A stretch of DNA of 64,000 nucleotides from Thioalkalivibrio paradoxus ARh 1 (GTDB lineage: Bacteria > Pseudomonadota > Gammaproteobacteria > Ectothiorhodospirales > Ectothiorhodospiraceae), in assembly GCF_000227685.2 (NCBI RefSeq), contig NZ_CP007029.1:186001-250000 (forward strand). Direction: 5' to 3'. Made by a program: the position numbers and the translations under genes. The first letter of the stretch is position 1. Every line of letters starts with the position of its first letter. Below, in pieces: positions 40,159 through 49,653 of this stretch. The notes below the pieces were generated by a model. The model did not search any database. It was given only the letters and a program-made list of their open reading frames with translations, and had not been told where the DNA came from.

Positions 40159-43100
40159 CCTGGGCCGGCATCGTCAACGACAACGAGTTCTATTCGGAGC
40201 ACTACCTCAGCGAACTCTTCCTGAACGACATCGGCGATGCGCTCGAACGCTGGCAGCAGGCCGAAACCGCCGCCCGCGAGGCCGCCAGCAAAGCCGATCA
40301 GGCCCCGCTCCCCGACCACCACCTCACCCCCTGGAACCGTCTCAACCGCCTCGCGCACGCCTACCTCCAGGACCTCTCCATCCTCGAACGCGAACGCCAG
40401 ATCGAGCGCCGCGTCGAGGCCCAGCGGGAACTCGTCCGCACCCTGCTCGAAGCCCTCGGCTACCACTACCAGCCGCGCCGCCTCCCCGCCGGCGACGACG
40501 CCGAGTTCCCGGTGCTCTCCGAATACCTCGGCTCCGACGGCGCGCCGCTGCTCTGGGTCGTGCAAGCCGTGCCGCTGGAAGAACCCGACCTCGACCCCCT
40601 CGCGGTGCCGTTGCGCGCCGCGCAGTACCTCTCGCTCTCTGCCACCCCGGTGCCGAAAGCCCTGCACGCCGAAGGCGGCGGCCTGGTCGAATGGCAGACC
40701 GCGCTCGGCCGCTTCGTGCTCGCGCAGCCACGCCCGCCGCGCTGGGTATTGCTCGCGAGCCCGCGCCAGTGGGTATTGGTCGACCGCGCCAAGTTCGCGC
40801 AGGGCCGTGTGCTGCGTCTCGATTGGGTCGAACTCTTCTCGCGCCGCGAGACCGAGAGCCTGAAGGTCGGCGCCGCGCTGCTGCACCGCGAATCCCTGGT
40901 CGAACCCGGCGGCCAGCCGCTGCTCGACACGCTGGAAGAGAACGCCCACAAGCACGCCTATGGCGTTTCCGAAGACCTGAAATACGCACTGCGCGAGGCG
41001 ATCGAACTGCTCGGCAACGAGGCCGCCGCGCAGCTCATCGAGCAGGCCCGCGCGCGCAAGGAGGGCATCTTCTCCGGCCAGCTCGACGCCGCGCAGCTCT
41101 CGCTGGAATGCCTGCGCTACATGTACCGGCTGCTGTTCCTGTTCTACATCGAGGCCCGCCCGGAACTCGGCTACGCGCCGATGAACGCGTCCACCTACCT
41201 GCACGGCTACAGCCTCGAACACCTTCGCGAACTCGAACTCGTCCCGCTCACCAGCAGCACCGAGCAGCAGGGCCGCTACTTCCACGACAGCCTGAACACG
41301 CTGTTCCGTCTGGTGCAGGAAGGCTATCAGCCGCACGCGAACCGCCAGCAGGACCTGCTCGCGACGAACACCGGCGCCGACGCCTTCGAGATGGCGCCGC
41401 TGCAATCGCACCTGTTCGACCCGGAGCGCACGCGGCTGCTGAACCGCGTGGTGTTCACCAACCAGACACTGCAACAGGTCATCCGCCTGATGTCGCTCTC
41501 GCGCCCAGCCCAGGGTGGCCGCGGGGGCCGGCGCCGGCGCGGCCGCATCTCCTACTCGCGGCTCGGCATCAACCAGCTCGGCGCGGTGTACGAGGCCCTG
41601 CTCTCCTACCGCGGCTTCTTCGCGCAGGAAGACCTCTTTGAGGTGAAAAGGGCAGGGGACGACAACCCGGACCCGCTCGACACCGGCTACTTCGTGAGCG
41701 CCGACGCGCTCGAGCAGTACAAGGACGACGAGCGCGTGTACGACCGCGACGAGCACGGCCACCGCGTGCTGCGCCGCCACCCGAAGGGCCGCTTCCTCTA
41801 CCGCCTGGCCGGGCGCGACCGCGAGAAGTCCGCGTCGTACTACACCCCGGAAGTGCTCACCCGCAGCCTGGTCAAGTACGCGCTGAAGGAACTCTACGCC
41901 GAACAGCTCGACCCGCTGCCGGACGACGCCGCCCGCGCGGAGCGCGTGCTCGGCCTGCGCATCTGCGAACCGGCGATGGGCTCCGCGGCGTTCATCAACG
42001 AGGCGATCGACCAGCTCGCCGACAAGTACCTCGAACTCGCGCAGAGCGCCCGCGGCGAGCGCATCCCCCAGGCCGACTATGCGCGCGAGAAACAGCGCGT
42101 GAAGATGTACATCGCCGACCACAACGTCTTCGGCGTCGACCTGAACCCGGTCGCGGTCGAACTGGCCGAGGTCTCGCTGTGGCTGGGCGCGCTCTCCGAC
42201 GACCGCCACGTACCCTGGTTCGGTCTGCAACTGCGCGCCGGCAACTCGCTGATCGGCGCACGCCGCGAGACCTACCCCAGCAGCAGCCTCGCGCTGAAGC
42301 CGAACGAAGACGCCTGCTGGCTGAACCGCGCCCCGGACCGCACGCCGCTCGGCCAGCCGCGCCCCGAGGGCCGCATCTGGCACTTCCTGCTGCCCGACAC
42401 CGGCATGGGCCACTACACCGACAAGGTCGCGAAGACCCTCTACCGCGAGCAGATCCAGGCGATCAACGCCTGGCGCAAGGCCTTCACCCGCCCGTTCGAC
42501 CGCGAACAGCGCGAGCGCCTCGAACGTCTGAGCGCACGCATCGATGACCTCTGGCACGAACACGCAAACAGCCTCGCCGACCTGCGCCGCCGCACCACCG
42601 ACCCGTACCCCATCTACGGCCGCGACGCGAAGGGCGAACGCTCGCCGCTGCGCTACAAGGACCAGGCGCTCGCCGGCGAACTCTTCGCCGAGTACCAGAA
42701 GAACGCCACCGCCTACCGCCGCCTGAAGCTGGTGATGGACTACTGGTGCGCGCTGTGGTTCTGGCCCATCGCCGAACACGCCAGCCTGCCCGACCGCGAG
42801 GAATTACTGTTCGACCTGGAAAACCTGCTCCTCGGCGACACGCTGCGCGCCGGCCCGAAATACGAAGTGCGCGACCTCTTCGCCCCCACCGAAAACCCCG
42901 AAGACGGAAAACGCTTCATCAACCGCTTCGGCGTCGTCGACCTCAAGCTCCTGTTCCGCAGCTTCCCGCGGCTGGAGCTCGCGCAACGCATCGCCGACCA
43001 GCGCCGCGTGTTCCATTGGGAACTCGAGTTCGCCGACGTTTTCTCTCCTCTCCCGCAGGCGGGAGAGGGGGCGGGGGTGAGGGCGCCCGGCTTCGACCTG

Positions 43101-45155
43101 ATCCTGGGCAACCCTCCCTGGATCAAAGTCGAATGGCAGGAATCCGGCATTCTCGGTGACCACGAGCCGTTGTTCATGCTGCGCAAGTACAGTGCGAGCC
43201 AGCTTACGCACCTGCGGGAACGGGCGTTTCATGAGAATGCCGGGCTGGAGGCTGCTTGGCGGAGCGAGTACGAGGAGGCGGAGGGGACGCAGAACTTTCT
43301 GAATGCGACGGTGAACTATCCGGCGCTGCGCGGCGTGCAGACGAACCTGTACAAGTGCTTTCTGCCGGTGGCGTGGCGGCTGGGGAACGAGCATGGGGTG
43401 TCCGGGTTTCTGCATCCGGAGGGGATTTATGATGATCCGAAGGGTGGGGGGGTGCGGCGGGAGGTTTATCCGCGGTTGCGGGGGCATTTTCAGTTTGTGA
43501 ACGAGGTGAACCTATTTGCCGACGTCGACCACCACTCGAAGTTCAGTATCAACGTGTACGGCCCGTTTGCCCAGGCGCCGGGCTTTCGGCACATCGCGAA
43601 CCTCTTCATCCCACGGACCATTGATGCGAGTTTCACGCACCATGGCGCTGGCCCCGTCCCAGGTCTCAAGGAGGAATCCGAAGACGCGGAGGGTCGCATT
43701 CGAGTGACGTGGGGAACAAGCGGCCACTCCGAGCGGGTGATCGACGTGGGAGGCCAGCAACTCGCGCTGTTTGCTGAACTGTACGACGAACCGGGCACGC
43801 CGTGGCTCGAAGCCCGCCTTCCGGCGTTACATGCAAGGCCGCTGGTGTCCGTGCTGGAGAAATTCGCTGTGCAGCCGCGTCGCCTGGGAGATCTGACGGG
43901 CGGACACATCTCGCTCGAAATGTGGCACGAGACCAATGCACAGAAGGGCGGCACCATCCGCCGCGAAACCCGATTCCCGAAGAATCCCCGTGAATGGATC
44001 CTCTCTGGTCCACATTTCTTTGTCGGGACTCCGTTCTACAAGACCCCGCGCGCCGTCTGCACCCAGAACAGCCACTACGACGTTCTCGATCTTGAAACGC
44101 TTCCTTACGACTATTTGCCGCGCACCAACTACGTGCCAGCATGCGAACCGGATACCTACCGTGCTCGAACGCCCACGGTGCCGTGGAGCGACGCTCGGTC
44201 GAGCACCGGAAGCCGTGTAACAGACTACTTTCGCCTGGCTGCACGACGGGGTGCGCATCCAGCGGATGAGAGATCGGTTCGAGTCGTGGTGCTTCCGCGA
44301 CTCGCGTCCCATATCGATGGTGTGTTTTCGGTAACTTTCAAAGACGAGGCATTGCTCGTCGACACGGCCTCTCTCTGGGTTTCATTGCCGGCGGACTTCT
44401 TTGTGCGCGTTTCTGGAAAAAAGGATTTCCGCGACGGGACGGCCTCGTTGCTCCCCCTCGGGACGCCCGACGTGCGAAGGAAAGCCCGGTTTCTCTGCCT
44501 CGTGGCCTTGACGAGGCATTATGCCGACCTTTGGGCGGCTCAATGGGATGACGGGTTTCGCGAGCAGAAATGGGCAGTGGCGGATGGAACGGATCAGGCC
44601 AGGATCCTCTCTCAGACCTTCTTTTCCAACCTCACGGATCACTGGCAGCGCCATTGCGCCCTACGCACCGACTATGCCCGCCGCCAAGCCCTGCTCGAGA
44701 TTGACGTCCTTGCGGCCCAGGCCCTCGGCCTGAGCCTCGAAGAACTGCTGACGATCTACCGCGTCCAGTTCCCGGTCATGCGCCAGTACGAAGCCGACAC
44801 TTGGTACGACGCCCGCGGTCGCATCGTCTTTACCCCCAGCAAAGGCCTCGTCGGCGTCGGTCTCCCGCGCAAGGCCCGCAAGACCGACCTCGACGAAGGC
44901 ACCCGCTACGGCATCCACACCCCGACCCGCAGCGAGCAGAACATCGCACTTGGATGGGAAGACATCCGCGACCTCCAGCAAGGCACCGTCACCAAGACCT
45001 TCCCCGACGACACCCTCCCCGGCGGCCCGACCGAGCGCACTATCGAATACCGCGCCCCCTTCCACAAACCCGACCGCGAAGAGGACTACCGCATCGCGTG
45101 GGGCATCTTTCAGCAAAGAGCCGCCCAAAGGGGTCTCAATGAAAATGAGAGATGA
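40155..45155 (+). CDS. Large N6-adenine DNA methyltransferase of the defence operon
   Basis: This 1666-residue class I methylase has a helical N-terminal region (1-550). Motif I is ICEPAMGSAAF near 604-614, motif II-like is GVDLNPVAVELAEVSLWLGA near 660, and catalytic motif IV is NPPW near residue 987. The C-terminal ~600 residues should recognise target DNA. Large NPPW methylases of this type occur in DISARM class 1, Hma and type IIG-like systems. I see no PD-(D/E)xK nuclease motif. An in-frame palindromic insert lies just before NPPW (see 43043-43087). Confidence 0.88.
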   Translation: MTWAGIVNDNEFYSEHYLSELFLNDIGDALERWQQAETAAREAASKADQAPLPDHHLTPWNRLNRLAHAYLQDLSILERERQIERRVEAQRELVRTLLEALGYHYQPRRLPAGDDAEFPVLSEYLGSDGAPLLWVVQAVPLEEPDLDPLAVPLRAAQYLSLSATPVPKALHAEGGGLVEWQTALGRFVLAQPRPPRWVLLASPRQWVLVDRAKFAQGRVLRLDWVELFSRRETESLKVGAALLHRESLVEPGGQPLLDTLEENAHKHAYGVSEDLKYALREAIELLGNEAAAQLIEQARARKEGIFSGQLDAAQLSLECLRYMYRLLFLFYIEARPELGYAPMNASTYLHGYSLEHLRELELVPLTSSTEQQGRYFHDSLNTLFRLVQEGYQPHANRQQDLLATNTGADAFEMAPLQSHLFDPERTRLLNRVVFTNQTLQQVIRLMSLSRPAQGGRGGRRRRGRISYSRLGINQLGAVYEALLSYRGFFAQEDLFEVKRAGDDNPDPLDTGYFVSADALEQYKDDERVYDRDEHGHRVLRRHPKGRFLYRLAGRDREKSASYYTPEVLTRSLVKYALKELYAEQLDPLPDDAARAERVLGLRICEPAMGSAAFINEAIDQLADKYLELAQSARGERIPQADYAREKQRVKMYIADHNVFGVDLNPVAVELAEVSLWLGALSDDRHVPWFGLQLRAGNSLIGARRETYPSSSLALKPNEDACWLNRAPDRTPLGQPRPEGRIWHFLLPDTGMGHYTDKVAKTLYREQIQAINAWRKAFTRPFDREQRERLERLSARIDDLWHEHANSLADLRRRTTDPYPIYGRDAKGERSPLRYKDQALAGELFAEYQKNATAYRRLKLVMDYWCALWFWPIAEHASLPDREELLFDLENLLLGDTLRAGPKYEVRDLFAPTENPEDGKRFINRFGVVDLKLLFRSFPRLELAQRIADQRRVFHWELEFADVFSPLPQAGEGAGVRAPGFDLILGNPPWIKVEWQESGILGDHEPLFMLRKYSASQLTHLRERAFHENAGLEAAWRSEYEEAEGTQNFLNATVNYPALRGVQTNLYKCFLPVAWRLGNEHGVSGFLHPEGIYDDPKGGGVRREVYPRLRGHFQFVNEVNLFADVDHHSKFSINVYGPFAQAPGFRHIANLFIPRTIDASFTHHGAGPVPGLKEESEDAEGRIRVTWGTSGHSERVIDVGGQQLALFAELYDEPGTPWLEARLPALHARPLVSVLEKFAVQPRRLGDLTGGHISLEMWHETNAQKGGTIRRETRFPKNPREWILSGPHFFVGTPFYKTPRAVCTQNSHYDVLDLETLPYDYLPRTNYVPACEPDTYRARTPTVPWSDARSSTGSRVTDYFRLAARRGAHPADERSVRVVVLPRLASHIDGVFSVTFKDEALLVDTASLWVSLPADFFVRVSGKKDFRDGTASLLPLGTPDVRRKARFLCLVALTRHYADLWAAQWDDGFREQKWAVADGTDQARILSQTFFSNLTDHWQRHCALRTDYARRQALLEIDVLAAQALGLSLEELLTIYRVQFPVMRQYEADTWYDARGRIVFTPSKGLVGVGLPRKARKTDLDEGTRYGIHTPTRSEQNIALGWEDIRDLQQGTVTKTFPDDTLPGGPTERTIEYRAPFHKPDREEDYRIAWGIFQQRAAQRGLNENER
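43043..43087 (+). repeat. Palindromic repeat inserted in frame within the methylase gene
   Basis: CTCTCCTCTCCCGCAGGCGG then GAGAGGGGGCGGGGGTGAGG resembles a common intergenic palindromic repeat of proteobacteria. It is in frame and adds about 14 residues (SPLPQAGEGAGVRA) directly before the FDLILGNPPW motif. Related methylases usually pass directly into the FDLILGNPPW block. Confidence 0.7.
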
Positions 45156-45304
45156 ACCCTCGGATCCAGAGTTGAAAACTCGGTCCTCAAGCTTCCGGCC
45201 TTAGGTTGCGACATTTGGAGTTCCCCAGGCACAGTACAAGGTTTTGCATACCAAGCAGCCCTAGACCCTGTGCATGATGCTACTTGACACTGGAAAACAA
45301 TGCC

Positions 45305-46546
45305 ATGAGTGATCCATTCGGCTTACAGCGCGAAGCGCTTATTCGAAAATCGGGTGTCCGGGAGATCTTTACCCCTCACAAGCCGATCCATTCCCTGACC
45401 CTGTTTTTCGGGCGCACCCTTGAAGTCCGTGCGCTTATTGAACATCTAAACACACCCGGCCAACATGCGCTTTTATATGGGGACCGTGGGGTTGGGAAGA
45501 GTTCTTTGGCGAATATCGCTACCGAGCTTCTCTTAGAGCAACTATCGTCTGGCAAATGTTTCAAGAAGCGCTGCGACAGCACCGATAACTTCAAAAGCAT
45601 CCTCGAAGAGCCTCTTGCTGAGGTCGGTGTCAATATCCGTCTCATTGAATCCGAACGGCGAAAAGCTGAAGGAGGAAAGGCTCAAGTTGGCATTCCTGGG
45701 TTCGGTGGTGATTTGCATACGACTACAGGACAAAGGTCGAAAGAGCGCGGGCTGTCCTCGGAACTTGAGTCACCTAGCTGGGTCGCTTCGAAGCTCTCTA
45801 GGTTCGACGGTCTGCTGCTGGTGGATGAGCTAGATGCGCTTCGCGATACCTTGGACCGTCACAAGATTGCGGAACTGATCAAACAACTGAGTGATATAGG
45901 CTCTCCGTTTAAAGTGTTCCTAGTTGGCATAGCAGAAACAGGGGCTGATCTGACGGATGGTCACCCCTCCGTTGAACGATGCCTTCGAGAAACCAGACTT
46001 GGTCGAATGTCCGATTCCGAGTTGAGACAAATTATCGACGAGGGGGAAAGGGCGCTTGGATTGAGGTTTACGCCCGAAGCAAAACAGCGAATTGTCAGCG
46101 TATCTTCTGGTTACCCGCACTTTACGCACCTGCTTGCACTAAAAGCAGCGGAAGACGCTATCGCTGAGAGGCGTACTGAAATTGGTATTACCAGTGTCGA
46201 AGCAGCAACCCGTCGTGCCGTGGATGATTCGGAGGGGCGTCTGAAGAGACAATATGATGAGGCTTGCCGATCTTACGGGACCGACGAATATCATCACATT
46301 GTTTGCGCCGCGGCGGTTCTTGGGTCCGAGGAGTTCACCGCCGCGCAACTTCGGGATGAGTATGAAAGCCTCTGGGGTAGGAAGATCGATCAGAACAGTC
46401 TTAACAATTATTTCAATCGGTTAGTTTCGGAAGGGGATCAAACGATACTCAGAAGGCTTGCGAAGGGAGTGTATCGATTTAACGACCCCCGTATGCCGAG
46501 TTTTGTCCGGATTTCAAATATGGCGGTCATGAATGTTGAACGATAG
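45305..46546 (+). CDS. AAA ATPase (ORC/Cdc6-like) of the defence operon
   Basis: This 413-residue AAA+ ATPase has Walker A GDRGVGKS at residues 59-66, Walker B LLLVDELDAL near 170, a sensor-like segment, and a C-terminal winged-helix-like part (FNRLVSEGDQTILRRLAKGV). It follows the methylase by about 150 nt, so it may have its own promoter. Its sequence is visibly less GC-rich than both upstream genes, suggesting separate acquisition. A start at MSDPFG is preferred over one 7 codons earlier. Order and content fit a helicase-methylase-ATPase system. Confidence 0.82.
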   Translation: MSDPFGLQREALIRKSGVREIFTPHKPIHSLTLFFGRTLEVRALIEHLNTPGQHALLYGDRGVGKSSLANIATELLLEQLSSGKCFKKRCDSTDNFKSILEEPLAEVGVNIRLIESERRKAEGGKAQVGIPGFGGDLHTTTGQRSKERGLSSELESPSWVASKLSRFDGLLLVDELDALRDTLDRHKIAELIKQLSDIGSPFKVFLVGIAETGADLTDGHPSVERCLRETRLGRMSDSELRQIIDEGERALGLRFTPEAKQRIVSVSSGYPHFTHLLALKAAEDAIAERRTEIGITSVEAATRRAVDDSEGRLKRQYDEACRSYGTDEYHHIVCAAAVLGSEEFTAAQLRDEYESLWGRKIDQNSLNNYFNRLVSEGDQTILRRLAKGVYRFNDPRMPSFVRISNMAVMNVER

Positions 46547-46604
46547 ATGTCGGCTACTGGATACACGCTTTGTTGACCGCGACTTCCTCTGGCGGCGAGC
46601 ACCA

Positions 46605-46627
46605 TGAGACCCCTACTTTGTAGACCG
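46605..46627 (+). repeat. Dispersed 22-bp motif TGAGACACCCACTTTGTTGACC
   Basis: This is the first and most diverged of at least nine copies between 46.6 and 50.9 kb. The others begin near 46760, 47072, 48139, 48210, 49973, 50704, 50761 and 50876. The 46605, 46760 and 48210 copies are followed by GTCGCCGCGGCGGGG-like DNA and a RAYT 5' end. The motif therefore marks the left end of the RAYT element. The remaining copies sit at breakpoints inside or beside other genes. Confidence 0.8.
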
Positions 46628-46698
46628 CCGCCGCGGCGGGGCCGTCGACTGTCGCCGATGGCGTTCGCATGGAATCGAACCGAGAAGGAGGCAGGGAG

Positions 46699-46749
46699 AT
46701 GCCGCAGCCGCGTTCCAGTCTGGTCAGTCTGAGCGATACCCCCTGGTAC
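46699..46749 (+). pseudogene. RAYT transposase fragment A (5' end only)
   Basis: The first 17 codons ([17 protein letters not shown]) of the RAYT gene at 48304, identical in protein and followed abruptly at 46750 by another copy of the left-end motif. It looks like an insertion of a second element into the first. Confidence 0.8.
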
Positions 46750-46853
46750 GGGCACACTTTGAGACACCCACTTTGTTGACCGTCGCCGCGGCGGGGCCGT
46801 AGGCTTGCGCCGATGGCGTTCGCATGGAATCGAACCGAGAAGGAGGCAGGGAG

Positions 46854-47053
46854 ATGCCGCAGCCGCGTTCCAGTCTGGTCAGTCTGAGCGATACCCCCTG
46901 GTACCACGTCGTCTCGCGCTGTGTGCGGCGAGCGTATCTGTGCGGAGAGGATGTCCATTCCGGGCGAAGTTTCGAGCATCGGCGGGGCTGGATCGTGGAG
47001 CGTCTGGGGCAGTTGGCCGGGGTCTTCGCGGTGGACGTCGCGGCCTATGCGGT
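46854..47053 (+). pseudogene. RAYT transposase fragment B (5' third)
   Basis: About 67 codons nearly identical to the start of the intact copy (one visible change, LEQLAG to LGQLAG), ending after AAYAV. That is just before the HxH catalytic motif. A short spacer and the TGAGAC motif at 47072 follow, so the catalytic half is absent. Confidence 0.82.
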
Positions 47054-47088
47054 GCGCCGGACCGAACACTGTGAGACACCCACTTTGT

Positions 47089-47220
47089 GCGGTCCTGAAA
47101 GTAATCCCCTTTCTATGAACGTGTGTGCCAGCCCCGGGGCGGTTTTGTCCAACAGACGTTTATCCGCTATGCTGCGCACGCTGGATATGCGCTAAGCTGT
47201 TATCGGCATCAAGGGAGCGG
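47089..47220 (+). repeat. About 120-bp repeat, copy 1, upstream of a low-GC gene
   Basis: CGGTCCTGAAAGTAATCCCC ... CAGACGTTTATCCGC ... GTTATCGG. It recurs at about 50130-50245 upstream of hicBA. It ends in a GTTAT core just before the gene, reminiscent of an integron recombination site, but a full attC fold is not evident. Confidence 0.65.
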
Positions 47221-47224
47221 CCCT

Positions 47225-48118
47225 ATGGAGCTAGTTGTTAAACAGCAGATTTACTACTCAAACAAGCAGCTGGTTCCAATGAAAGAAGTGGCCGAGTCGC
47301 TCCTGGCATTGGAGGCTGTAATTCGGCATTCCCCTCAGGTGCTAGAAGCCCTCTTTCCCGGAACAACAATTGATGCAGTTGATGTATTTATCAAAGAGTT
47401 GCGATCCGAGAGTATTTGGGAAGATGTCGTCATTAAGTTCGTATTTGGAAGCCAAAAGAAATTCGATCAGTTTATCGAAAATGTTCGCGAACGCGTAGGG
47501 ATGGATAACATCGTGAACAATCCACAGCTCCTTTCCGCAATAATCCTCGTTCTGATCTTGAGCGGAGGCGCATATTATCTTGGCAAAGATGCCCCGGAGC
47601 AGCGCGCAACGATCGAGGCAAACAACAATACCATCATCAACATCGGCGCAGGGATGGTTGAAATGTCCGCCGAGGAGTTTCAGGTAGTCGTCGAAGCAGC
47701 AATCAAGGACAAACCGAAATTGGCAAAAGATGCTGTGCGGGTTGTGAAGCCCGCCAAACTGGATCCGACTGCCTCGATCACGTTTAGCGACAATGAAAAA
47801 CTCCAAATAACACCGGAAGCTGTTCGCGCAATGCCGCGCTATATGGCAGTGCAGGAGGAAGAACAATTTATTGAAGACTTCAAGAAGATAGAAATGGAGT
47901 TACGAGCAACGGATTTGGATAGCACAAAACGTGGCTGGGCTGTCGTCGTGCCCCAGCTAAGCGAAAGGCGTGTCAGGCTCCAACTCGACCCGACAGTGAA
48001 CCCAGAGGAGCTTTACGAGCGACGTAAGTTCACGGCGAACGCAACTATCATCTTTGGGCATGATAAAGAGTACAAGAAAATTCCGAAGCTTGTGTTCTTG
48101 CGCGAAATTGTTCGATAA
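47225..48118 (+). CDS. Hypothetical membrane-anchored protein, cassette-like
   Basis: A 297-residue protein of unknown family. Residues 1-95 form a soluble N-terminal part, residues 101-118 one transmembrane helix (LLSAIILVLILSGGAYYL), and the rest is soluble and charged (FKKIEMELRATDLDSTKRGW, ATIIFGHDKEYKKIPKLVFL). GGGAG lies before the ATG. Base composition is clearly AT-richer than the surroundings, and it sits between two RAYT copies, so it looks horizontally acquired. A single-helix effector is one possibility, without support. Confidence 0.72.
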   Translation: MELVVKQQIYYSNKQLVPMKEVAESLLALEAVIRHSPQVLEALFPGTTIDAVDVFIKELRSESIWEDVVIKFVFGSQKKFDQFIENVRERVGMDNIVNNPQLLSAIILVLILSGGAYYLGKDAPEQRATIEANNNTIINIGAGMVEMSAEEFQVVVEAAIKDKPKLAKDAVRVVKPAKLDPTASITFSDNEKLQITPEAVRAMPRYMAVQEEEQFIEDFKKIEMELRATDLDSTKRGWAVVVPQLSERRVRLQLDPTVNPEELYERRKFTANATIIFGHDKEYKKIPKLVFLREIVR

Positions 48119-48303
48119 AACGAATAATGGTGACGCTGTGAGACCCCCACTTTGTGCGACACGAAGTTGCACGCTTATTTATCAGGGAGTTAGATCTCGG
48201 GGAACACTGTGAGACACCCACTTTGTTGACGGTCGCCGCGGCGGGGTCGTAGGCTTTCGGTATAGGCGTTCGCATGGAATCTAACCGAGAAGGAGGCAGG
48301 GAG

Positions 48304-49440
48304 ATGCCGCAGCCGCGTTCCAGTCTGGTCAGTCTGAGCGATACCCCCTGGTACCACGTCGTCTCGCGCTGTGTGCGGCGAGCGTATCTGTGCGGAGAGG
48401 ATGTCCATTCCGGGCGAAGTTTCGAGCACCGGCGGGGCTGGATCGTGGAGCGTCTGGAGCAGTTGGCCGGGGTCTTCGCGGTGGACGTCGCGGCCTATGC
48501 GGTGATGTCGAACCATGCTCACCTGGTGGTCCGCATTGACGCCGAGCGAGTGCAGGGCTGGGATGCCGAGGAAGTCCTGCGGCGCTGGACGCAGGTGTTT
48601 TCCGGGCCGTTGGTGGTGCAGCACTACCTGGCCAATCCCGAGTCGTTGGGCGCGGCGGAAACGGCGGTGGTCCTCGACTGGGTGGAGACCTACCGCAGCC
48701 GGTTGGCGGATCTGTCCTGGTACATGCGCGTGCTGAACGAGTCCATCGCCCGGATGGCCAATGCCGAGGATGGCGTCACGGGCCGGTTCTGGGAAGGTCG
48801 CTTCAAGAGCCAGGCGCTGCTCGACGACGCGGCGGTGCTGACTGCGATGGCGTATGTCGACCTGAACCCGATCCGGGCGAAACTGGCCGAGACGCCGGAA
48901 ACCTCTGAGTACACGGCGATCGCCGAACGCCTGGCGGAGCTGCAGGGCGGGGCGGCTCGGTCCCCCACGGGTGAAAACGCCATCCGCTGCAATGCGAGCC
49001 GCGTCGTCGCTGCGGACGGGCCAACAAACCCACTTTCCGGTGCCCATGAAGAAGACACCGAACCCCCGGGCCTGCAGCAAGAGCACCGTCTGGCTGCATT
49101 AGCGTGCGCCCCGCTGATGCCCTTCGATGCGACCGGACGTTTGCCCACCGCGGTGCCGTTCGCGTTCGAGGACTACCTCGAGCTGGTGGACGGCACCGGT
49201 CGGGTCATCCGCGAGGACAAGCGCGGGTTCATTCCTGGCGCGACGCCGGCGATTCTGGAACGCCTGAACATCGACCCGGAGCAGTTCATTCGCACCGCTG
49301 GCCGCACGTTGCACCGCTTCGGCAGCGCGATTGGTGCGCCCGAGCGCCTGACCGAACGCTGTGTTTCCCGCAATGTCGCCTACCTGCGGGGGATCCGGGC
49401 GGCGCGGGCGCTGTTTGATCGGTGCGAGGTCGCCGCGTAG
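48304..49440 (+). CDS. REP-associated tyrosine transposase (RAYT, IS200/TnpA-like)
   Basis: This 378-residue protein is the only full-length copy here. It has an N-terminal Y1/HUH nuclease-like domain ([21 protein letters not shown] in SNHAHLVVRID near residue 75) and RFWEGRFKSQALLDDAAVL and VDLNPIRAKL, typical of the REP-associated branch. These proteins cut at repeat hairpins. An extended C-terminal half (200-378) is specific to the subfamily. The start at MPQPRSS has the AGGAGGCAGGGAG site before it. A REP-like unit follows 48 nt downstream. Confidence 0.88.
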   Translation: MPQPRSSLVSLSDTPWYHVVSRCVRRAYLCGEDVHSGRSFEHRRGWIVERLEQLAGVFAVDVAAYAVMSNHAHLVVRIDAERVQGWDAEEVLRRWTQVFSGPLVVQHYLANPESLGAAETAVVLDWVETYRSRLADLSWYMRVLNESIARMANAEDGVTGRFWEGRFKSQALLDDAAVLTAMAYVDLNPIRAKLAETPETSEYTAIAERLAELQGGAARSPTGENAIRCNASRVVAADGPTNPLSGAHEEDTEPPGLQQEHRLAALACAPLMPFDATGRLPTAVPFAFEDYLELVDGTGRVIREDKRGFIPGATPAILERLNIDPEQFIRTAGRTLHRFGSAIGAPERLTERCVSRNVAYLRGIRAARALFDRCEVAA

Positions 49441-49488
49441 GCGCGCAGCCCTCGACGGCGGGATGGGGGCGGAAGCCTGCCGCTGCTT

Positions 49489-49522
49489 GGCGGATGACGG
49501 CCTTCGGCCTTTTCCGCCCTAC
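49489..49522. repeat. REP-like half unit 3, behind the RAYT gene
   Basis: GGCGGATGACGGCCTTCGGC ... TTTTCCGCCCTAC. A single arm of the dispersed inverted repeat, 48 nt past the RAYT stop, the classic position for repeats mobilised by a RAYT. Confidence 0.85.
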
Positions 49523-49653
49523 AAGTTCTTGGCGCGGGGGTCAGTGGTGTAGGATCGTTCCGTAGGTCTTCGCATTAGATTGGCGGGGTCCCCGTAATGC
49601 CGACGAAACGTGGTTGTGCGTTGGGGCGTGAGGCGCTTGCGTAGGAGAGCAAC

